Below, piece by piece: positions 1-12,800 of a stretch of DNA of 64,000 nt. The stretch is taken from contig OX344750.2 in assembly GCA_947034885.2 (NCBI GenBank), positions 35,636,821-35,700,820 on the forward strand, written 5' to 3'. Made by a program: the position numbers and the translations under genes. Under the pieces are notes generated by a model. The model was not told the origin of the DNA. It searched no databases and worked only from the letters and a program-made list of their open reading frames with translations. The DNA is from Thuidium tamariscinum. Lineage: Eukaryota; Streptophyta; Bryopsida; Hypnales; Thuidiaceae. Position 1 is the first letter of the stretch; every line of letters starts with the position of its first letter.

Positions 1-350
1 ATGGAATGGCGGCACTGGAGAAACAAATGGCTTCTGCCGCGAAAGAGGGCATGAAATCATTGGGTTTTGTTAGTGCAGGAGTTCAGTCGCAGACTGATGG
101 TGCAGCAGGTCTTGAGAGGGGCAAGAATGATGCAAACGACGAAGAGATTGGACTAGAGGATGACGAAGAGGAAGAAGAGGGTGCAGGTGTAGACGTGACT
201 GAAAAGTCTGTTCCCGACAGTGTGTTTGGAAACCTGGCTAAGGTTAGGACCGCAGAAGATGAGAGTCATGAGAGAGGAGACAAGAGAGAACTCACAGATG
301 CTGAGCCTTTGGGTGCGAAGGAGAGGTTCAAGAGGCTAAAGAAGCAGTAG
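1..350 (+). CDS. SYF1: SYF1/XAB2-like pre-mRNA splicing factor, C-terminal end (partial)
   Basis: The frame is open at the left edge (codons from base 3) and ends at a TAG at 348-350, so only about the last 115 residues are seen. The tail runs through a GFVSAGVQSQ stretch, a long acidic run (EDDEEEEEG), an EKSVPDSVFGNLA motif and a basic end, GAKERFKRLKKQ. From memory, plant and animal SYF1/XAB2 proteins end in this order: acidic patch, (K/S)VPxAVFGxLA, then LGALERxKR. SYF1 is a HAT/TPR-repeat scaffold of the NineTeen/Prp19-associated complex in the activated spliceosome, and XAB2 also acts in transcription-coupled repair. The HAT repeats would lie outside the window. The identification rests only on this tail; another acidic nucleolar protein is the alternative. 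Confidence 0.7.
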   Translation, partial: GMAALEKQMASAAKEGMKSLGFVSAGVQSQTDGAAGLERGKNDANDEEIGLEDDEEEEEGAGVDVTEKSVPDSVFGNLAKVRTAEDESHERGDKRELTDAEPLGAKERFKRLKKQ

Positions 351-2585
351 GTTAGAGGTAAACGTCAGCTGCAATATTGCTTTTGATGGCAGGTAGTTTT
401 CACGTGGCACAGTTGTAATTAATTTGTCAAAGAAATGTGTTAAAGATGTAATTTTGGAGTTTTAGTGTCGCGTTTCAACGCGCCGTGAAGTGAACACAGT
501 TTCCATGCCCATAATTTTTCGATGTTCTCGATAAGAAGAAACATTATGTTCCTGGTGTGGAGCTCATTTTGCGCGTTCGTTAGCCAGTAAGTCAATTCGC
601 TTCTGCCCAACTACTGGTGTTTACGACTGTTTTATTTTATAGCAATCGATGGTTTCTTATTTTTGGCAACTTATTTTTGAAGTCCTACTTTAATCATCTC
701 ATTTTGTACAGGATCTGAACCATTGAAGCTGTTTTGGCCTCATTGATGCAGGACGGACGAACCACTCAGGACTCTGACTGATGATGCAACTTGGGATTGA
801 TTTGGCTTTATCCTTCTTTTCAAGGAAATTGAGTTGGAAAATATTTTGAAGGATTGTATACCTTGAAAAAATGAGATAATAGTGCAATTTTTGCCTAGTA
901 GATATATCATTTCAAAACGGTTAAAGAAATTCTTTTATTTCATGCATGTTGAATGGTACTAAGAATTTTCATTATTATGATGGAGTGAGGAATTTCATTG
1001 CTTTGCATTTTATCGCCTTAGGTAAAGTGGGTGGAAGATGGAAGAGAGTGATGGTAGGTAACTTGAGCATACCAAAAGTTGTAGTGCGAATAAGCAATTT
1101 TCAAAAAATCATTAAAAAATAGTTTTGTGGCCATGTTTTTTGACATTTTATAGTCTTTGAAATATGATTTTAAAACATGAACATTGAAAGCTACAAGATT
1201 ATATAGATAAGTCCATTTTATTCGTATGTTTAAAAAAATCAACTCTATATTAATAGAATATTATATCAATTGGACTACCAAGTGTTATTTAAATATCAAT
1301 TCAAATGTGTGGATTGAAGGTATAACAAATCAAATGTTCAATCCATAAAGATTATTAATAAATTTCTTCACATATTTAAAAGTGAATCTATAAACATTAT
1401 GCAAAGATTGAACAATTAAGAAATCTTTGAAGGTTGATAGTGAAATAGCAATACAAATGATAAATAATCTAAAAAAGTATAAATCATAAGATTCATGAGA
1501 TTCCAAGGATAATATGAAAAGTCTCTAGTGAATAATGTATACAATAAAAGATTTGCACTATTTGATTAAAAACATGCAATATGGTTGAAGACAATTAAAA
1601 AAATAAAGCAACAAGAGGTTTTAAAAGTGAAAACCTATATAAAAAAAATAAAGTTCACCAACTATTGTAGATTAGATTAAAGTACAAGAATTGAGTACAA
1701 TTGATAGAATCCATTCAAAAAGCAAAAAAATAGAATTTAGATATAAAGAGGAGCCAAAATGGAATAAAGATATTAGAGAGTATTGTTGATTAAATAGTCA
1801 CAAGGTCTTTATCTACAAATTAGGGACACATGTATAAGTGGCCAATATTAAATTTTGGTCATTGGATAGTTTTGTGAAACATATCTAATCATCTTTAAAT
1901 ATTATTGGTTTTGAATTATTGAAGGGTGTTTCAAAGAACCTTCTAGTTATTGTATGATGATTAATTTTGAAGGTTTTTAGAAAATCTTTCAATTCTAAGA
2001 ATGACATTTAGACAACAATCTACAACTTTTTTCTAATATCATAGAGATGAAATGAAATTTATTAAAAGCTTTCTATATAATCAAACCTTCCGATTTTTTT
2101 TATTATAGAATTTTATTACATACAAGAATTTAGATTACATTTCACTTTTCATTTATAATCAATTCTTGAATGTATTTGGCATGAGTAAATGTAGATTCCA
2201 TATTATTATAGGAATATGTTTTTTTGTTTTGATTATGTAGCATCTAGGACTTTAAGATATTCTTGATAACTACGAAATTAAAGGGTAATATTTGAATCCA
2301 CTCAAAAGTCTTTAGGATAGAAGTTTGGATACAATAAATTCATGTTGTTTCACTTAAGGAGTCAAAAGATATGAAACTTTGAAGAAATTTTGTCACCTAC
2401 ATTCAAAAAGTCATTAGAGGGGATTTGAGGCAAGGGAGGATTGTTTTAGGCTTGTACCCCTTGTTGTTTCCAAAATAGATTAAAAAAATGTCTAGCTAAT
2501 GTCAAGCCAGTAATTACAAAAGAAAAAAAATTGAAGTCCTGAAATGTAAAACAAAAGTCCATTTTTTTCCCCCAAAAAAAAAAAA

Positions 2586-2612
2586 TGATGTGGCCAAGTC
2601 TTGGCCACATCA
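2586..2612. repeat. Perfect palindrome, 13-bp arms, 1-bp spacer
   Basis: TGATGTGGCCAAG at 2586-2598, one base, then its exact reverse complement at 2600-2612. It sits just after an A-rich run in otherwise featureless AT-rich DNA. It could be the centre of a decayed foldback element; no function can be assigned. Confidence 0.8.
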
Positions 2613-3135
2613 CATTTCTACCACTCAACAATTCCTTTGTTCCTTGTAGTCCAAGAATTCACAATCTTATTTTGGCCTCAATCTCTTCTATTGAGATAAA
2701 TAAATAATGAATACTTTTGATCTCTAATGTAAACTTAACATCACAATAATTAATGATATTCTATTCTTAAAGTCATTTTAAGAGTCATTGCTTAATAAAC
2801 TTATACATCTATGCAAGTTCAAATATTAAGAGAAACATGATCATTCCTTACAGATAGAATTATTTTGTCACTAAATTTTTATACATACACTTTTAGAATA
2901 TGAAAGCAATAATACTAAGGTAGAAGCACTAGTAACCATCTACATCCCCAAACCAACTTGTATGGTATACTATTTCCAACCTTAGGAGACAAATGAAGCT
3001 TGGAATGTTTTGTTTTTTATTTTCTTTTTGTCCTTTTCTAGGTTAGGACTAAGGTACTAAAGTACCCATAGTTGATCATTTAAGCGATTTTTAGGCAAAT
3101 CATGGGAAGTATGAGGCAAATAAAAAAAATTCCAA

Positions 3136-3340
3136 GTAGAAAGACAGGAAATATAGAAAGACCACAAATTTTGAAATTTTATTCTAAAAATTGAAATTAT
3201 TGTGGTATTTGGGAGTCAAAAAGTTATCAAATAGAGATGGGTGTAAGATACTTCTTGGCTCCCAAAATTCACAATAATTTTGAATTTGAGGATAAAATTT
3301 TAGAAAATTCTCTATTTCCATATTTTCTATCTTCTTACAC
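3136..3340. repeat. Foldback (hairpin) repeat, about 205 bp
   Basis: The sequence from about 3136 to 3225 (GTAGAAAGACAGGAAATATA ... TTTGGGAGTCAAAAAGT) reappears as an imperfect reverse complement from about 3250 to 3340 (ACTTCTTGGCTCCCAAAATT ... TCTTCTTACAC). The arms are about 90 bp around a short loop. This is typical of a small non-autonomous DNA transposon. No target duplication was identified with confidence. Confidence 0.7.
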
Positions 3341-3491
3341 GGGGGAAAATTCTATAAGCTCTTATTTCTCACCATCTGCTTTAATAATGCTTAAATAATT
3401 GGTTATTGGTGCTTCTGCCTTAGGCTAGAAAGCAAAAAATGCTTTTACTTTCTAAGAGCAAAGACAATCCCTCTAAAGAAATGAAATTGGA

Positions 3492-3831
3492 TTTGGTAGT
3501 TTTTGCCACATTTTAGGACATTGTTGTGTGACAATTGAGTTATTTGTAAAGTCCCCCCCACTTTGGGCATGACTTTTTTTGAAGATGAAAAGGCAACTAT
3601 AGTTGAAGTGTCAAACTTTTTTGCAATATACTTATGTCACACGACTTCAAAAGTGGGGACCAAAATTTTTTAGGCACTATTTTGATGGAAAAATAAGTTT
3701 CATACCTACTTTTATTTCAAATTTTTTAACTCAACCAACTTTTTTACAAAACTCATGGGTTTAAACCCCGACTTAGGATACTTTACAAATTACTCAAATG
3801 TCCTGAAATGTGGCAGAAATTGCCAAAAAAA
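3492..3831. repeat. Inverted-repeat element, about 340 bp
   Basis: Left arm 3492-3551 (TTTGGTAGTTTTTGCCACAT ... TTTGTAAAG) matches the reverse complement of 3781-3831 (CTTTACAAATTACTCAAATG ... TTGCC). Both contain TGCCACATTT(T/C)AGGACAT. The interior is non-coding. It is interpreted as a miniature inverted-repeat transposon; the superfamily is unknown. Confidence 0.65.
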
Positions 3832-4299
3832 ATAAAAAATTTAGATTTTCATCTCCCTCCTCCCCTCTTATAGTTTTTGGAAATCAATTTCATTGACAAA
3901 CAATATGGGACAATTCATCCCATATTTGTATTTGTATTTGTATCTCAATAATGTATCCACATCCCTATATATTATTCGTATTTATATGCATATCCAATAT
4001 ATGTATCTGTATCCAATATGTACTATATATTCACATACGATATTATATCCATACTCAATATTCATGTATGATATTTTATCCGTATCCATATTCAAAGAAA
4101 TCCCACAAGATCAATGGCTTATGATTTTTTGGGAAATCAACGGTGATTTTAAGGGTAAACATTTAAAAAAATAGAATCTATGGCCTATAATTTTTTTTTA
4201 GAGTGGTGGGCTAATTAATTGACAGGGGTGTGTAGCCACTTTCCAGACATTGTCCCTTCAAAGAAATGTACAAAAAGTGTATTTGCTTTCAGCTATTAA

Positions 4300-6881
4300 A
4301 TTCCTGAAACGATACAATAAGGGGTCATTTCAAATTTTCAATCAATAAGTTACAAATGAGCACCGATGGCAACAATGATATTGCCAACGACTGCCCGGAA
4401 GGAAAAGGCAAAAGGCAAAAGGCAGACCCTCAAAAGGCCCAATACGAAATAAAAGCAAAAGGTAAGCCCCGAATATTAAATGTTATCCCAACGATTCGAT
4501 TTAATTGGTACTGCTGGATCGCCGTCATCATTGACTCATCACTGGCCCAATCCACGCTGGAGACCGCAAAGCCCGCAACTTCAAAACCCTAGTCTATCGT
4601 TTCATCATTCATCCATTCCTACACATTCATCCACTGCACGCGCCTGCACCGAAGACTTTTCATCCAACAGACCTGCAAGGAAACCTGGGAACCCTAGCGT
4701 GGGGAGAAGGGTCCGAGGACGTTCGCATCGCGGGCCGGGTGGGAAGTCCCGGGTCTCGCCCGGCCCGTGGCGGTCCGCCCGGGAAGGGCAGCTCGTGAAT
4801 GCGGGAGCAGGCTGGCAGGCGAGCGGTAACTTAGTGTAAGCATTCTAGGGTAGAAAGCATCTGGGAACGCAATCGGGACGCCGGGGATGGAGATGACGAT
4901 GATTCGGAGACTTATGAGCGCAGGATTGATGGCGCTGCGGGGATTTTCACTGCTGCTGCGGCGAGCTTAGATCATGCGAATATTTTGGGAGCTTTTTGGG
5001 ACGTTCGAGGCCAGATTGCGTGTGGAGCGAGCTCGGCGAGCTATGTTCGGGAGAGTAGGGTTTGGATGTTCCAGGCCGTATTTTCTGAGGTAGATGCGTG
5101 TCTTCTCTCCGGGAATGTGATGTGTGCGTTATTGTGTGAACTTTTCCAACCTTTATGAATTTTGTGCGTGCGTGAGGGTTCTAGGTGATATGGATGGAGA
5201 ACGTCGGCGTCTCTTTTCGGGGTTGGTCGTTTGGAGCGCGAGAGTGACGAAAGCCGAAAGTTAGGTTTTCGTGTTGTCGGTAGGTCGAAGTTCCGTGTTT
5301 AGCAGGCCCTCGGTGCATTTTCTCGTCGAAATTGCCGCATCAAGGACGGGATGCCGTAGAGATGCCCTCAGAATTATCTTAAAAGAGCGGAAATTTTGGC
5401 CTAGTTTCGTTAGGTGTTTTAAGGTTTTGAGTGGAGATTGGATTTGGAAGATCCATATCGGGCGCCTCGGTTTTTGTGCGGAGTTTGAGGTGAATCCCTA
5501 TGTGAATCAGTGAATAGGAACCAGGGGTTGGAATTGAGGAATTTAGAGGTGTTTAGTTAGGCTGGGTTGCAACGGGGATCCTGAGCACCAGCGCGAGCAT
5601 CCTAGGTGACTTTTAGTTTGGGCTTGGGGCGAGGAACTTCAGGTTCACTGTGGAGTTGGGGTCCTGTGGTGGTGGCTTGGGCTTGTAGAGAGGAAGTTTC
5701 TGGTGACTGTTTTCTCTGATTCCTTTTTATTTAGATCTCTACCGTGGGCAGTTGAAAGTTTCTTAATTTAAGGGCTTAGTGAGGTAACTGACTTTAAACA
5801 GACTCAGCAAGGGGTTCCCGCCAGGTTGGAATGTACAATTGTGAAATTGGACTTGGAATTAAGCAGCTCGAGTGATGGGATTACTTTTTAGTGATTATTT
5901 GAAGACCTTTTTTTGGATCCCACGAGTGTTGCCTAGTTAGTGAGTTCCAGTGATAGTTTTATGATGCGCTGTACGCTCATTGAAAGAAAATCATAGTTTT
6001 TCAGCGTTTTGGGACCAATATTCGTGTTTGCATGGACGAGTTTGCGGAATCACGCATTCAGCCAACATGATGGGAAGTTGTGCTACAGAAGAGGCATGAC
6101 TGAGATTCTCGCGCATCTGGACCTGTTGGTTTGTAAGGTTTCCTGGTAGGATCCCTAGCTTGTTTTTGTGTCTCTGGCGGGGCTCACGAATGTACAGATT
6201 ATAGGGTTACGAGTATGTCGAATATAGAGACAATTCACTTGAGGGAATGTGAAAGTAAGTTCCAATAGGGCAGATGTGTATCGTCATAGGTTACCTAAAC
6301 TCTATTATTAGAGTGCTTCTACATATGTAATTAACTTCAATCAGCAGCTCTTATCTACTTATGTTACTATCGTGAAGTCATACTATTAGTGTTAGGGTCG
6401 GTTGTCCTGATGGACAGGGTCGTAGGATATTTTCAGGGTATCTTTATGCCGAGGATATACTTCTTTGGGCTGCTTGTGAATTTATCGCACGATTATGGCG
6501 TTTAATTATGTGTAGTTGGTTTGCGTTGCAGCTTGGATTAGGTCGAAAGGAGCCTTTACTCTCTTTCAGTATGTTCTCAGCGAACGGAGCTGGAGCTAAG
6601 TCATGTTGAATTGGTGGTAGCTGGAATTTCTTTATGATTGGCGTTGCTGACTAGGTTTTTAGGACAGTTGTTATCAATCACCCATGGTCTCTCGAGCAAA
6701 CAGATTGTGCTTTGTGGATGTCAGCCGAATAGAGGGATACTCAAGAGAAGGTCCCTGATGCGAACTTCCGAAAGTGCGATGTCTGTTGGGATGTCCAACA
6801 AAGGTTGGTTCAATGCGTTTTCTGTCAGGTAGTTTTGTTTCTAAAAGACATCATAGAGCGTAGCTGTTTAGACGAGATCAG
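4300..6881 (+). promoter_or_regulatory. Promoter and long GC-rich 5' leader of the PWR-like gene
   Basis: Base composition changes sharply near 4560-5100, from AT-rich intergenic DNA to a GC-rich stretch with CCGGG/CGCG words, as expected for the start of a transcribed region. The first well-supported coding ATG is at 6882. The intervening 2 kb therefore should be promoter plus non-coding leader, probably with one or more leader introns: a GTAAG donor-like site near 4836 and several pyrimidine-AG acceptors precede 6882. In-frame stops (for example 6861-6863) prevent simple upstream extension of the main frame. The start of transcription cannot be placed by eye. Confidence 0.5.
4887..4970 (+). 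other. Possible upstream ORF in the PWR leader, 27 aa
   Basis: ATG at 4887 opens a 27-codon frame ending TAG 4968-4970. It begins MEMTMIRRLMSAGL and ends LLLRRA. If the leader is transcribed from upstream of this point, the peptide could be a translation-controlling upstream ORF. It is Arg- and Leu-rich and looks like a targeting peptide by chance or design. Conservation is untested. Confidence 0.25.
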
Positions 6882-9800
6882 ATGTACAAACCATCTGGGG
6901 GAGAGTCCCCCGCAAATGCAAGGGAGACGCCTACGTTTCCTCCTGATAACTCTACTTGGCACCGGGAGCCCTACAACAGAGACTCCAGAACGGATAGAGC
7001 GGATCGAGATAGAGTTGGTGCAGGAAAAAGGCATTGGAATGGAGAACGGTCGTCCAATATGTCTTTTCCGGGCGCTCCTGGCGGAACTTCTCTGAGTGGC
7101 AACGGTTATGTGCCTCGCAGCAAGCCAAGGTTTCAAGGTACGTTCTTTGCAGTCACTGGGTTCGTCTGTAATTTTTCTACGGCTTGAATATCGTCTCAGA
7201 AGTGATTTTGTGTTCACTAGTCTTATTCTATTTGGTGGTCCTATGTAGAGATGCAGTGCTTTTGTCTTCAGATGTTTTCCTGAGCTTTTGGTAGCTTTTA
7301 CTCCTATTATTTTAGTCTTATATTTTGTTGATGTCTTTTGACGTTTGACTTTGAATGATCTCACAGGGCACTATGCCGGGTTCATTGCGGAGAGTGGACG
7401 GAATGGACCATCCTTCTCGGCTACCAGTCCTGTGGACACTAGTTTGGGTCGTCGATATCACAGGAATCCTTACCCGTCTGGAACTACTCCTACTGTTAAA
7501 AGCCAAGCTTTTAGTGGGAGTACTGTCGTCGATTATCGAGCAAGTGATATGGAAGAGCGACACACTCGAGACCAATTTCTTCCTTCTGTTGATGATAAAG
7601 AAGGACGTGATCAACCCCTACCTCCGCATACACCGCAAGTACACTCCGATGCTCCTTTACTGCGGAATGGAGATAGGGCTAGGTCGCTTGGTGGTAGGAT
7701 GAACTGGGAAAACTCCACAAGGATTGACAGGGACACTCTTACAAGGTCCCATAGTAGTGCTGATATTTATAGCAGCAGAAGGAGAAGTATTGTGACTCAA
7801 TTGGACAGTGGAAAGGACTGGGTTGTAGGCGACAAGAGATCAGAGGTAGGTCGATTTGAAAGGTATGGGAGTCGAGATGGTCCTCGTGTAGATTATGAAA
7901 ATAGTAACAAGGACTCTGGTTTCTCTCATGGATGGCGCCGTGAAAGGGGCAATTCAGGTGGCATTGCGAGACATTCTAGTTTTACACCTGGTACCAGAAA
8001 TGTGGGAGAGACTGGGGCTAGAGGTTCCCTGCCAGTTGGTTCTGCACATGACTCCCTCCATATCACCTCTTTGTCTCCGAACTTGGATTTTGACCAACCT
8101 TCCCCATCCAAGCGTCCACGCCTTGGCTGGGGCCAGGGGTTGGCAAAATATGAAAAGAAAGTTGGGGACAATGATGATGTGTCTCCGGTTGCTAAAGCTG
8201 ACGTGAAAAAGGACGGAGAGGGCGATCCTTGTCCGACTGTGGAAGAGTTTGAGAAGAAGCTTGAATTAGAAGACGAAAGGCGCCCCGTGCTAGGGTGGGA
8301 GCATGTAAACAAAAGAGAGGATGGGGAGAGTTTCATTGATACCCTTGAAATCAGAGGAGAGAAAGAGAAGAAGACTGTCCCGGAGCGAGAGGCACGGGAA
8401 TTTAGTGGTCAAGATTCGAGCTCTTATATATTTTTGGGAGATACTCTTGAAAGAGTAGGGGAAGATGAAAGAAAGCACGCTCCAGCTCAGAAACATCTAG
8501 GGCTTGAAGAAAGTACTGCATCTCCGGTTGGTATGGAAGACCACGAAAAGACCATCAGAGAAGGGAACAACGAAAAGAGAGGTGCAATTCTTAATTATAT
8601 TGAAGAGCTGGAGCTGAATGGCTGGGGTCTTACACCACCTATCTTAGCGGCAAATAGTGAGAGCAGGAGAGAAGACGAAGGGACATTTGGAGTTCTTCGA
8701 GATCATGAGCTGCGGGAAGGGATGGTTCAGAATCCGACGTCACCTGTTTTTTCAGGAGAAGCCGAGAGGAGGCAGGGAGATGTCGCCAAGAGCTCGACCT
8801 TATTTGAAAAGCCTGAGGAGATTTTGGGAGGGAGTCTCCCAAAAACTACAGCAGCAATAGAATCTACACATAGTACCAAAAATGACTTTATTCTTTCCGA
8901 CACCTTAGTCAATGCTAAATGGTCAAGAGGTCTCTGCGCAAAGTCTACTTCTGTGACCGAGCGTAAGACTGGTGGGAATGTGATTGAGGGCGCTGTACCT
9001 TCCTCACCAACAACGCACTTAGAGATGATCGCAGAGGACAGTGATGTTGTTTCTCCTGTTGAGACTTCTCCTGGGCGGTCATCCTCTGGATGTGACAATA
9101 GTCCGCGTTCTCATGTTGCGGATGACCCTTCGGCTACTACTGCTCCACTCGGACTCTCTGAATTAATTGCGCTGCCGGTATCATCCCCAATTCCCATATC
9201 AACCTGTAAGTAAATGCTTGTCCACTGTGCATCATTACAAGTCTGAAGCAAGAGGATTTCGAATTTCCTTTAGAACCCGGGCTTGTGTACTGTTTCTGTA
9301 CGATTGCTTCTCATTATCTTCGCTGCTTTTTTTAATTTTCGATTGGGATCTTCGGATATTTGAAATGGAAAGAACTGTATGTTGACATAGATTGCTACTT
9401 ATAAATCTGCAGGTGAACCTTCATCAAATCAACAGTATGATGAGCAAGTTGTTAATGATTTGTCTATGGATGAGAGATATCTGAAAGTTGCACAGGGAAA
9501 TAATCTTACAGTATTCGGACATCCACCTAAGGATATCCTAGTAGAGGCTGAAATTAGGCAGGAGCCGGAATCGTCTCATTTGCTTATACGTGAGGAAACA
9601 AAGTTACTGGATCCAGAGTTAGTAAGTGCAATGTTGCAGACAGAGTCTACAATTGTACATTGCGCTGCCAGCTCAGACCCTTCCATGTCTCAGGTTCGTG
9701 AGAAGGTTGTCGTGACTACCAAATCTGATCCAATTTTACCCGAATCAGAGCCAGCGAGTCAAGGGTCTTTAGTAACAAAACTTTCCAATGTGAAACCATG

Positions 9801-12800
9801 TGTTTCAGACCCGCCTGTTTTGGATCATACAGTCCCATTGGGTCCTGCAAATCAGACCGAAAATTCAATCCTTCAGACAGTGGAAAGGGTACAGTCTGAA
9901 ATAGACTCGGTCAAGAAAGAGATTGCCCAAATTGAATCAGAGCTTACTGGAGATGTTGGTTTGGAAATACGTGGCACTGACCAAGTAAGAGTTTCAACCT
10001 TGGATTCAAGAGTTGCTGAAGAGGAGGATGTTCCCACTCCTATGGAGGAAGACACAATAGAGTTGGTTCCTTGTTCTATCGACACTAGGGTGGTGTGTCC
10101 TTCCTTCTCTCAGTCCTCACCGACCGCTGTCTCTGCTAGATTGGAAAAGTCACCAATCTACACTGAAAGAGATATCTCCAGCACACCTGCTGTCTGTGGA
10201 CATGTAGATGTTGGAAATGAGATATGTTTACTTGGAGGATTCAGTATGACTCCTATGCCTGAGAAGGGAGTGGAGTTGGTGCCTGGAGGGGTACTCAAAT
10301 CAGCGAGGGTTGACAAGGACATTGAAGACAAGAATATCAGAGGTGCACTGAGTAGAACTGTGTCACAGTCTCTCGGATCAGAAGATTCAGCCTATTCTGA
10401 GAACCAGTTTGGCAATGAGGTGGCTACAGATGGCGGCTCACTACTGGAGCGTAATCAAACAATGTTCGAGTCTCTCATGATGGAGAACAAAGAGAAAGCT
10501 CGCTTGTCTGGAGTTCCCTTTGTACCCCTTCTTCCTCAATGTCCGACGGGATTGGTCGTCCAGCAGTTGTACCACTCTCCTATCGAAGCGCCTGTTTGGC
10601 ACCGTAACGTGGAAACTCATAAGATTATACACGATAGGTTGCTGAAAAAGCTCTCTGAAAGACATCATTTCATCAAGTTCAAAGAACGTGTTTTAACCTT
10701 GAGGTATAGAGCGCTGACAGAGGTATGGAGGCGAGAACAGAAAGGTCTTTCAGACAGGAGGAATCGTCCTAAAATGGTTGGCAGATGGGACAGCGAGGGG
10801 CGGTGCGGTCATGGACCTCCAAGCCAACGGCCTTCTTCTCGGTTGCGACCTCTTAGTAAGTTGGATATGTGAATTTTTTGGAACAGCTTATAATATGGGA
10901 CGGTAGGTTCTTTTGTACAGCTGATTGTATGTTGAATCTAATGACTCGTATTCGTGGTAGGTTTGGGCAGGCTCGATGCTGAATCAGATGCTGCACAGGC
11001 CATGAAAATGTTGATGAAGGATCCTCAGGTGGAAGCTTTACGACCTGTTTTAAAAATGCCGGCTATGATCTTGGATGAGAAGGAGCGTCAGGTTCGCAAG
11101 TTTGTGAGTAGGAATGCACTTGTGGAGGATCCTATTGCTCTGGAGATGGAGCGCAAGACCCTCAATCCATGGACAGCAGAAGAGAAGAAGATTTTTGCTG
11201 AAAAGTTTGCAGTTTACAACAAAAACTTTAAAGAGATTGCCTCGCACATTCAGTACAAGACTACAGCTGATTGCATTGATTATTACTATCGGAATCAAAA
11301 ATCAGAAGAGTTCAGGAAATCTCAGCGTGGTGTACAATTGAAGAACCGATGGGATTATACGAAGACCTGTTCTTCATTTCTTACACCAACTGCAGCGGGG
11401 ATCAAACGGAATCATGAAGCAAATTGTGCTAGATTTGAGGCTTTGAATGTAGCCAACATGAACATGAAACTGTCTCAGAGTAGTAATCATCTCCTGCTCT
11501 CAGAGCACGCAAATGCTACAACTTCTCCAATTGATCCTTTCTCAATGCCATCCTCTGTCGAGACGCCGAAGCTTCTTCTGAAAGAAAGCAAGGCGCTAGA
11601 AGTGGCACTTCCGTCGGGAGCAACAGCGGAGACAGCCACATCTAGTTTGATAAGCACGCCTTGCAGTGTGAGTTCTACTGCTGCTCTGGTAATCGATCAA
11701 TGCAAAGAGAAAGACTCTGTGAAGGAGAGGATTAGGAATGGGCCTTCAACGACTAGAAACTCAGAGCAGCACACTACTGGACTTAAGGGTACACGGAGCA
11801 CACATCTACGGCGCATGTCATCGAGGGCAGCTGCACTTGAGGTGGGTTCAGGGTGCTTGCAAGGTGGGAAGCTATGTTTAGTGTTTGGTGTTTATTTATG
11901 GATGTAGACTTTCCAGTAGAATGCGTTTCAAGCGCAATTCTTCTTCAGATTGTGCATCTTGTTCTTGGGCGTTTCAGGTTTGAATACGTTTTCTTCCTTC
12001 ATTGCAGCTTGGATGTTGTATTACCTCATTCTGTAAAGGTCTCTTAGAATGTGAAGGGAGGTACTAAACGATGTGGAAACAGCTAGCATTTTATAAACAT
12101 TCTTATCGCCTTCTCATCTTGTCATGATCGTCACAGCAGGAGTCGCAATGGACCGATGGTGAAAGAGAACTATTCACAAGTGCAGTCGCTACGTATGGGA
12201 AGGACTTCCGACTCATTGCTCAGCATGTTGGTTCGAAGAGTCAGAATCAATGTAAAGCATTTTTCAGCAAATCCCGGAAGCGTCTTGGTCTTGATGAGTT
12301 GGTGGAGCAGTTTCAAGCTAACGAAGCTGCTGCTATGTTGGTGCAAAGCTTTAGGCACGATGCAGACCTTGCGCAAGAGGTGAAATTGATCAGCAACGCT
12401 GAGGTGAGGGTTGATGTCTTAATTGTTCGTCCTACTCTGCACCCCAAACCCCCCCACCCCCTCCCTTTCTCGTGTACTATGTTTAATTAATGGGCTGCAA
12501 GCTTTTTTTTTAATGTTCATGGTATATATGTTGTTCTGTTAAGATATCAGATGTAAACTTCTGACTCTGATGAGTCAGAATGTGCAGATGGACGCTTCTG
12601 CTGGAGTTATTGCGGAGGAGCTTATTGACACTGCAGCAGCTGTGAGCACTTTAGAGAGCCTCAAAGAGTTGCCGAGATGCTTGCCAAATGACATGTCGGA
12701 TTTGAGCTTGGTTGCCGATGCAGCAGCAGTGATGGAAGAGATCACGCTAGTGACGCCGGAGTGTCCAACACTGGATTTATTTTCAAATAGTAAATCACTG

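Larger units (their letters stand above)
351..4300. other. AT-rich intergenic DNA between SYF1 and PWR genes
   Basis: The first few hundred bases are probably the 3' UTR and terminator of the SYF1-like gene. The rest is AT-rich and shows no believable reading frame. It holds a 27-bp palindrome (2586-2612), two foldback repeats (listed separately) and, at about 3920-4100, a degenerate pyrimidine-rich tract built from TATCCATATC/TTTGTATC-like words. No RNA gene was recognised. Confidence 0.6.

Noticed and set aside
4356-4592. 78-aa ORF as the N-terminus of the PWR protein
   Set aside because: It lies before the GC-rich leader, has no similarity to the conserved N-terminal part that follows, and no phase-consistent splice to 6882 was evident.
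6825-7364. 179-aa minus-strand ORF
   Set aside because: It is antisense to PWR exon 1 and intron 1, basic and repetitive, with no domain; the plus-strand model explains the region.
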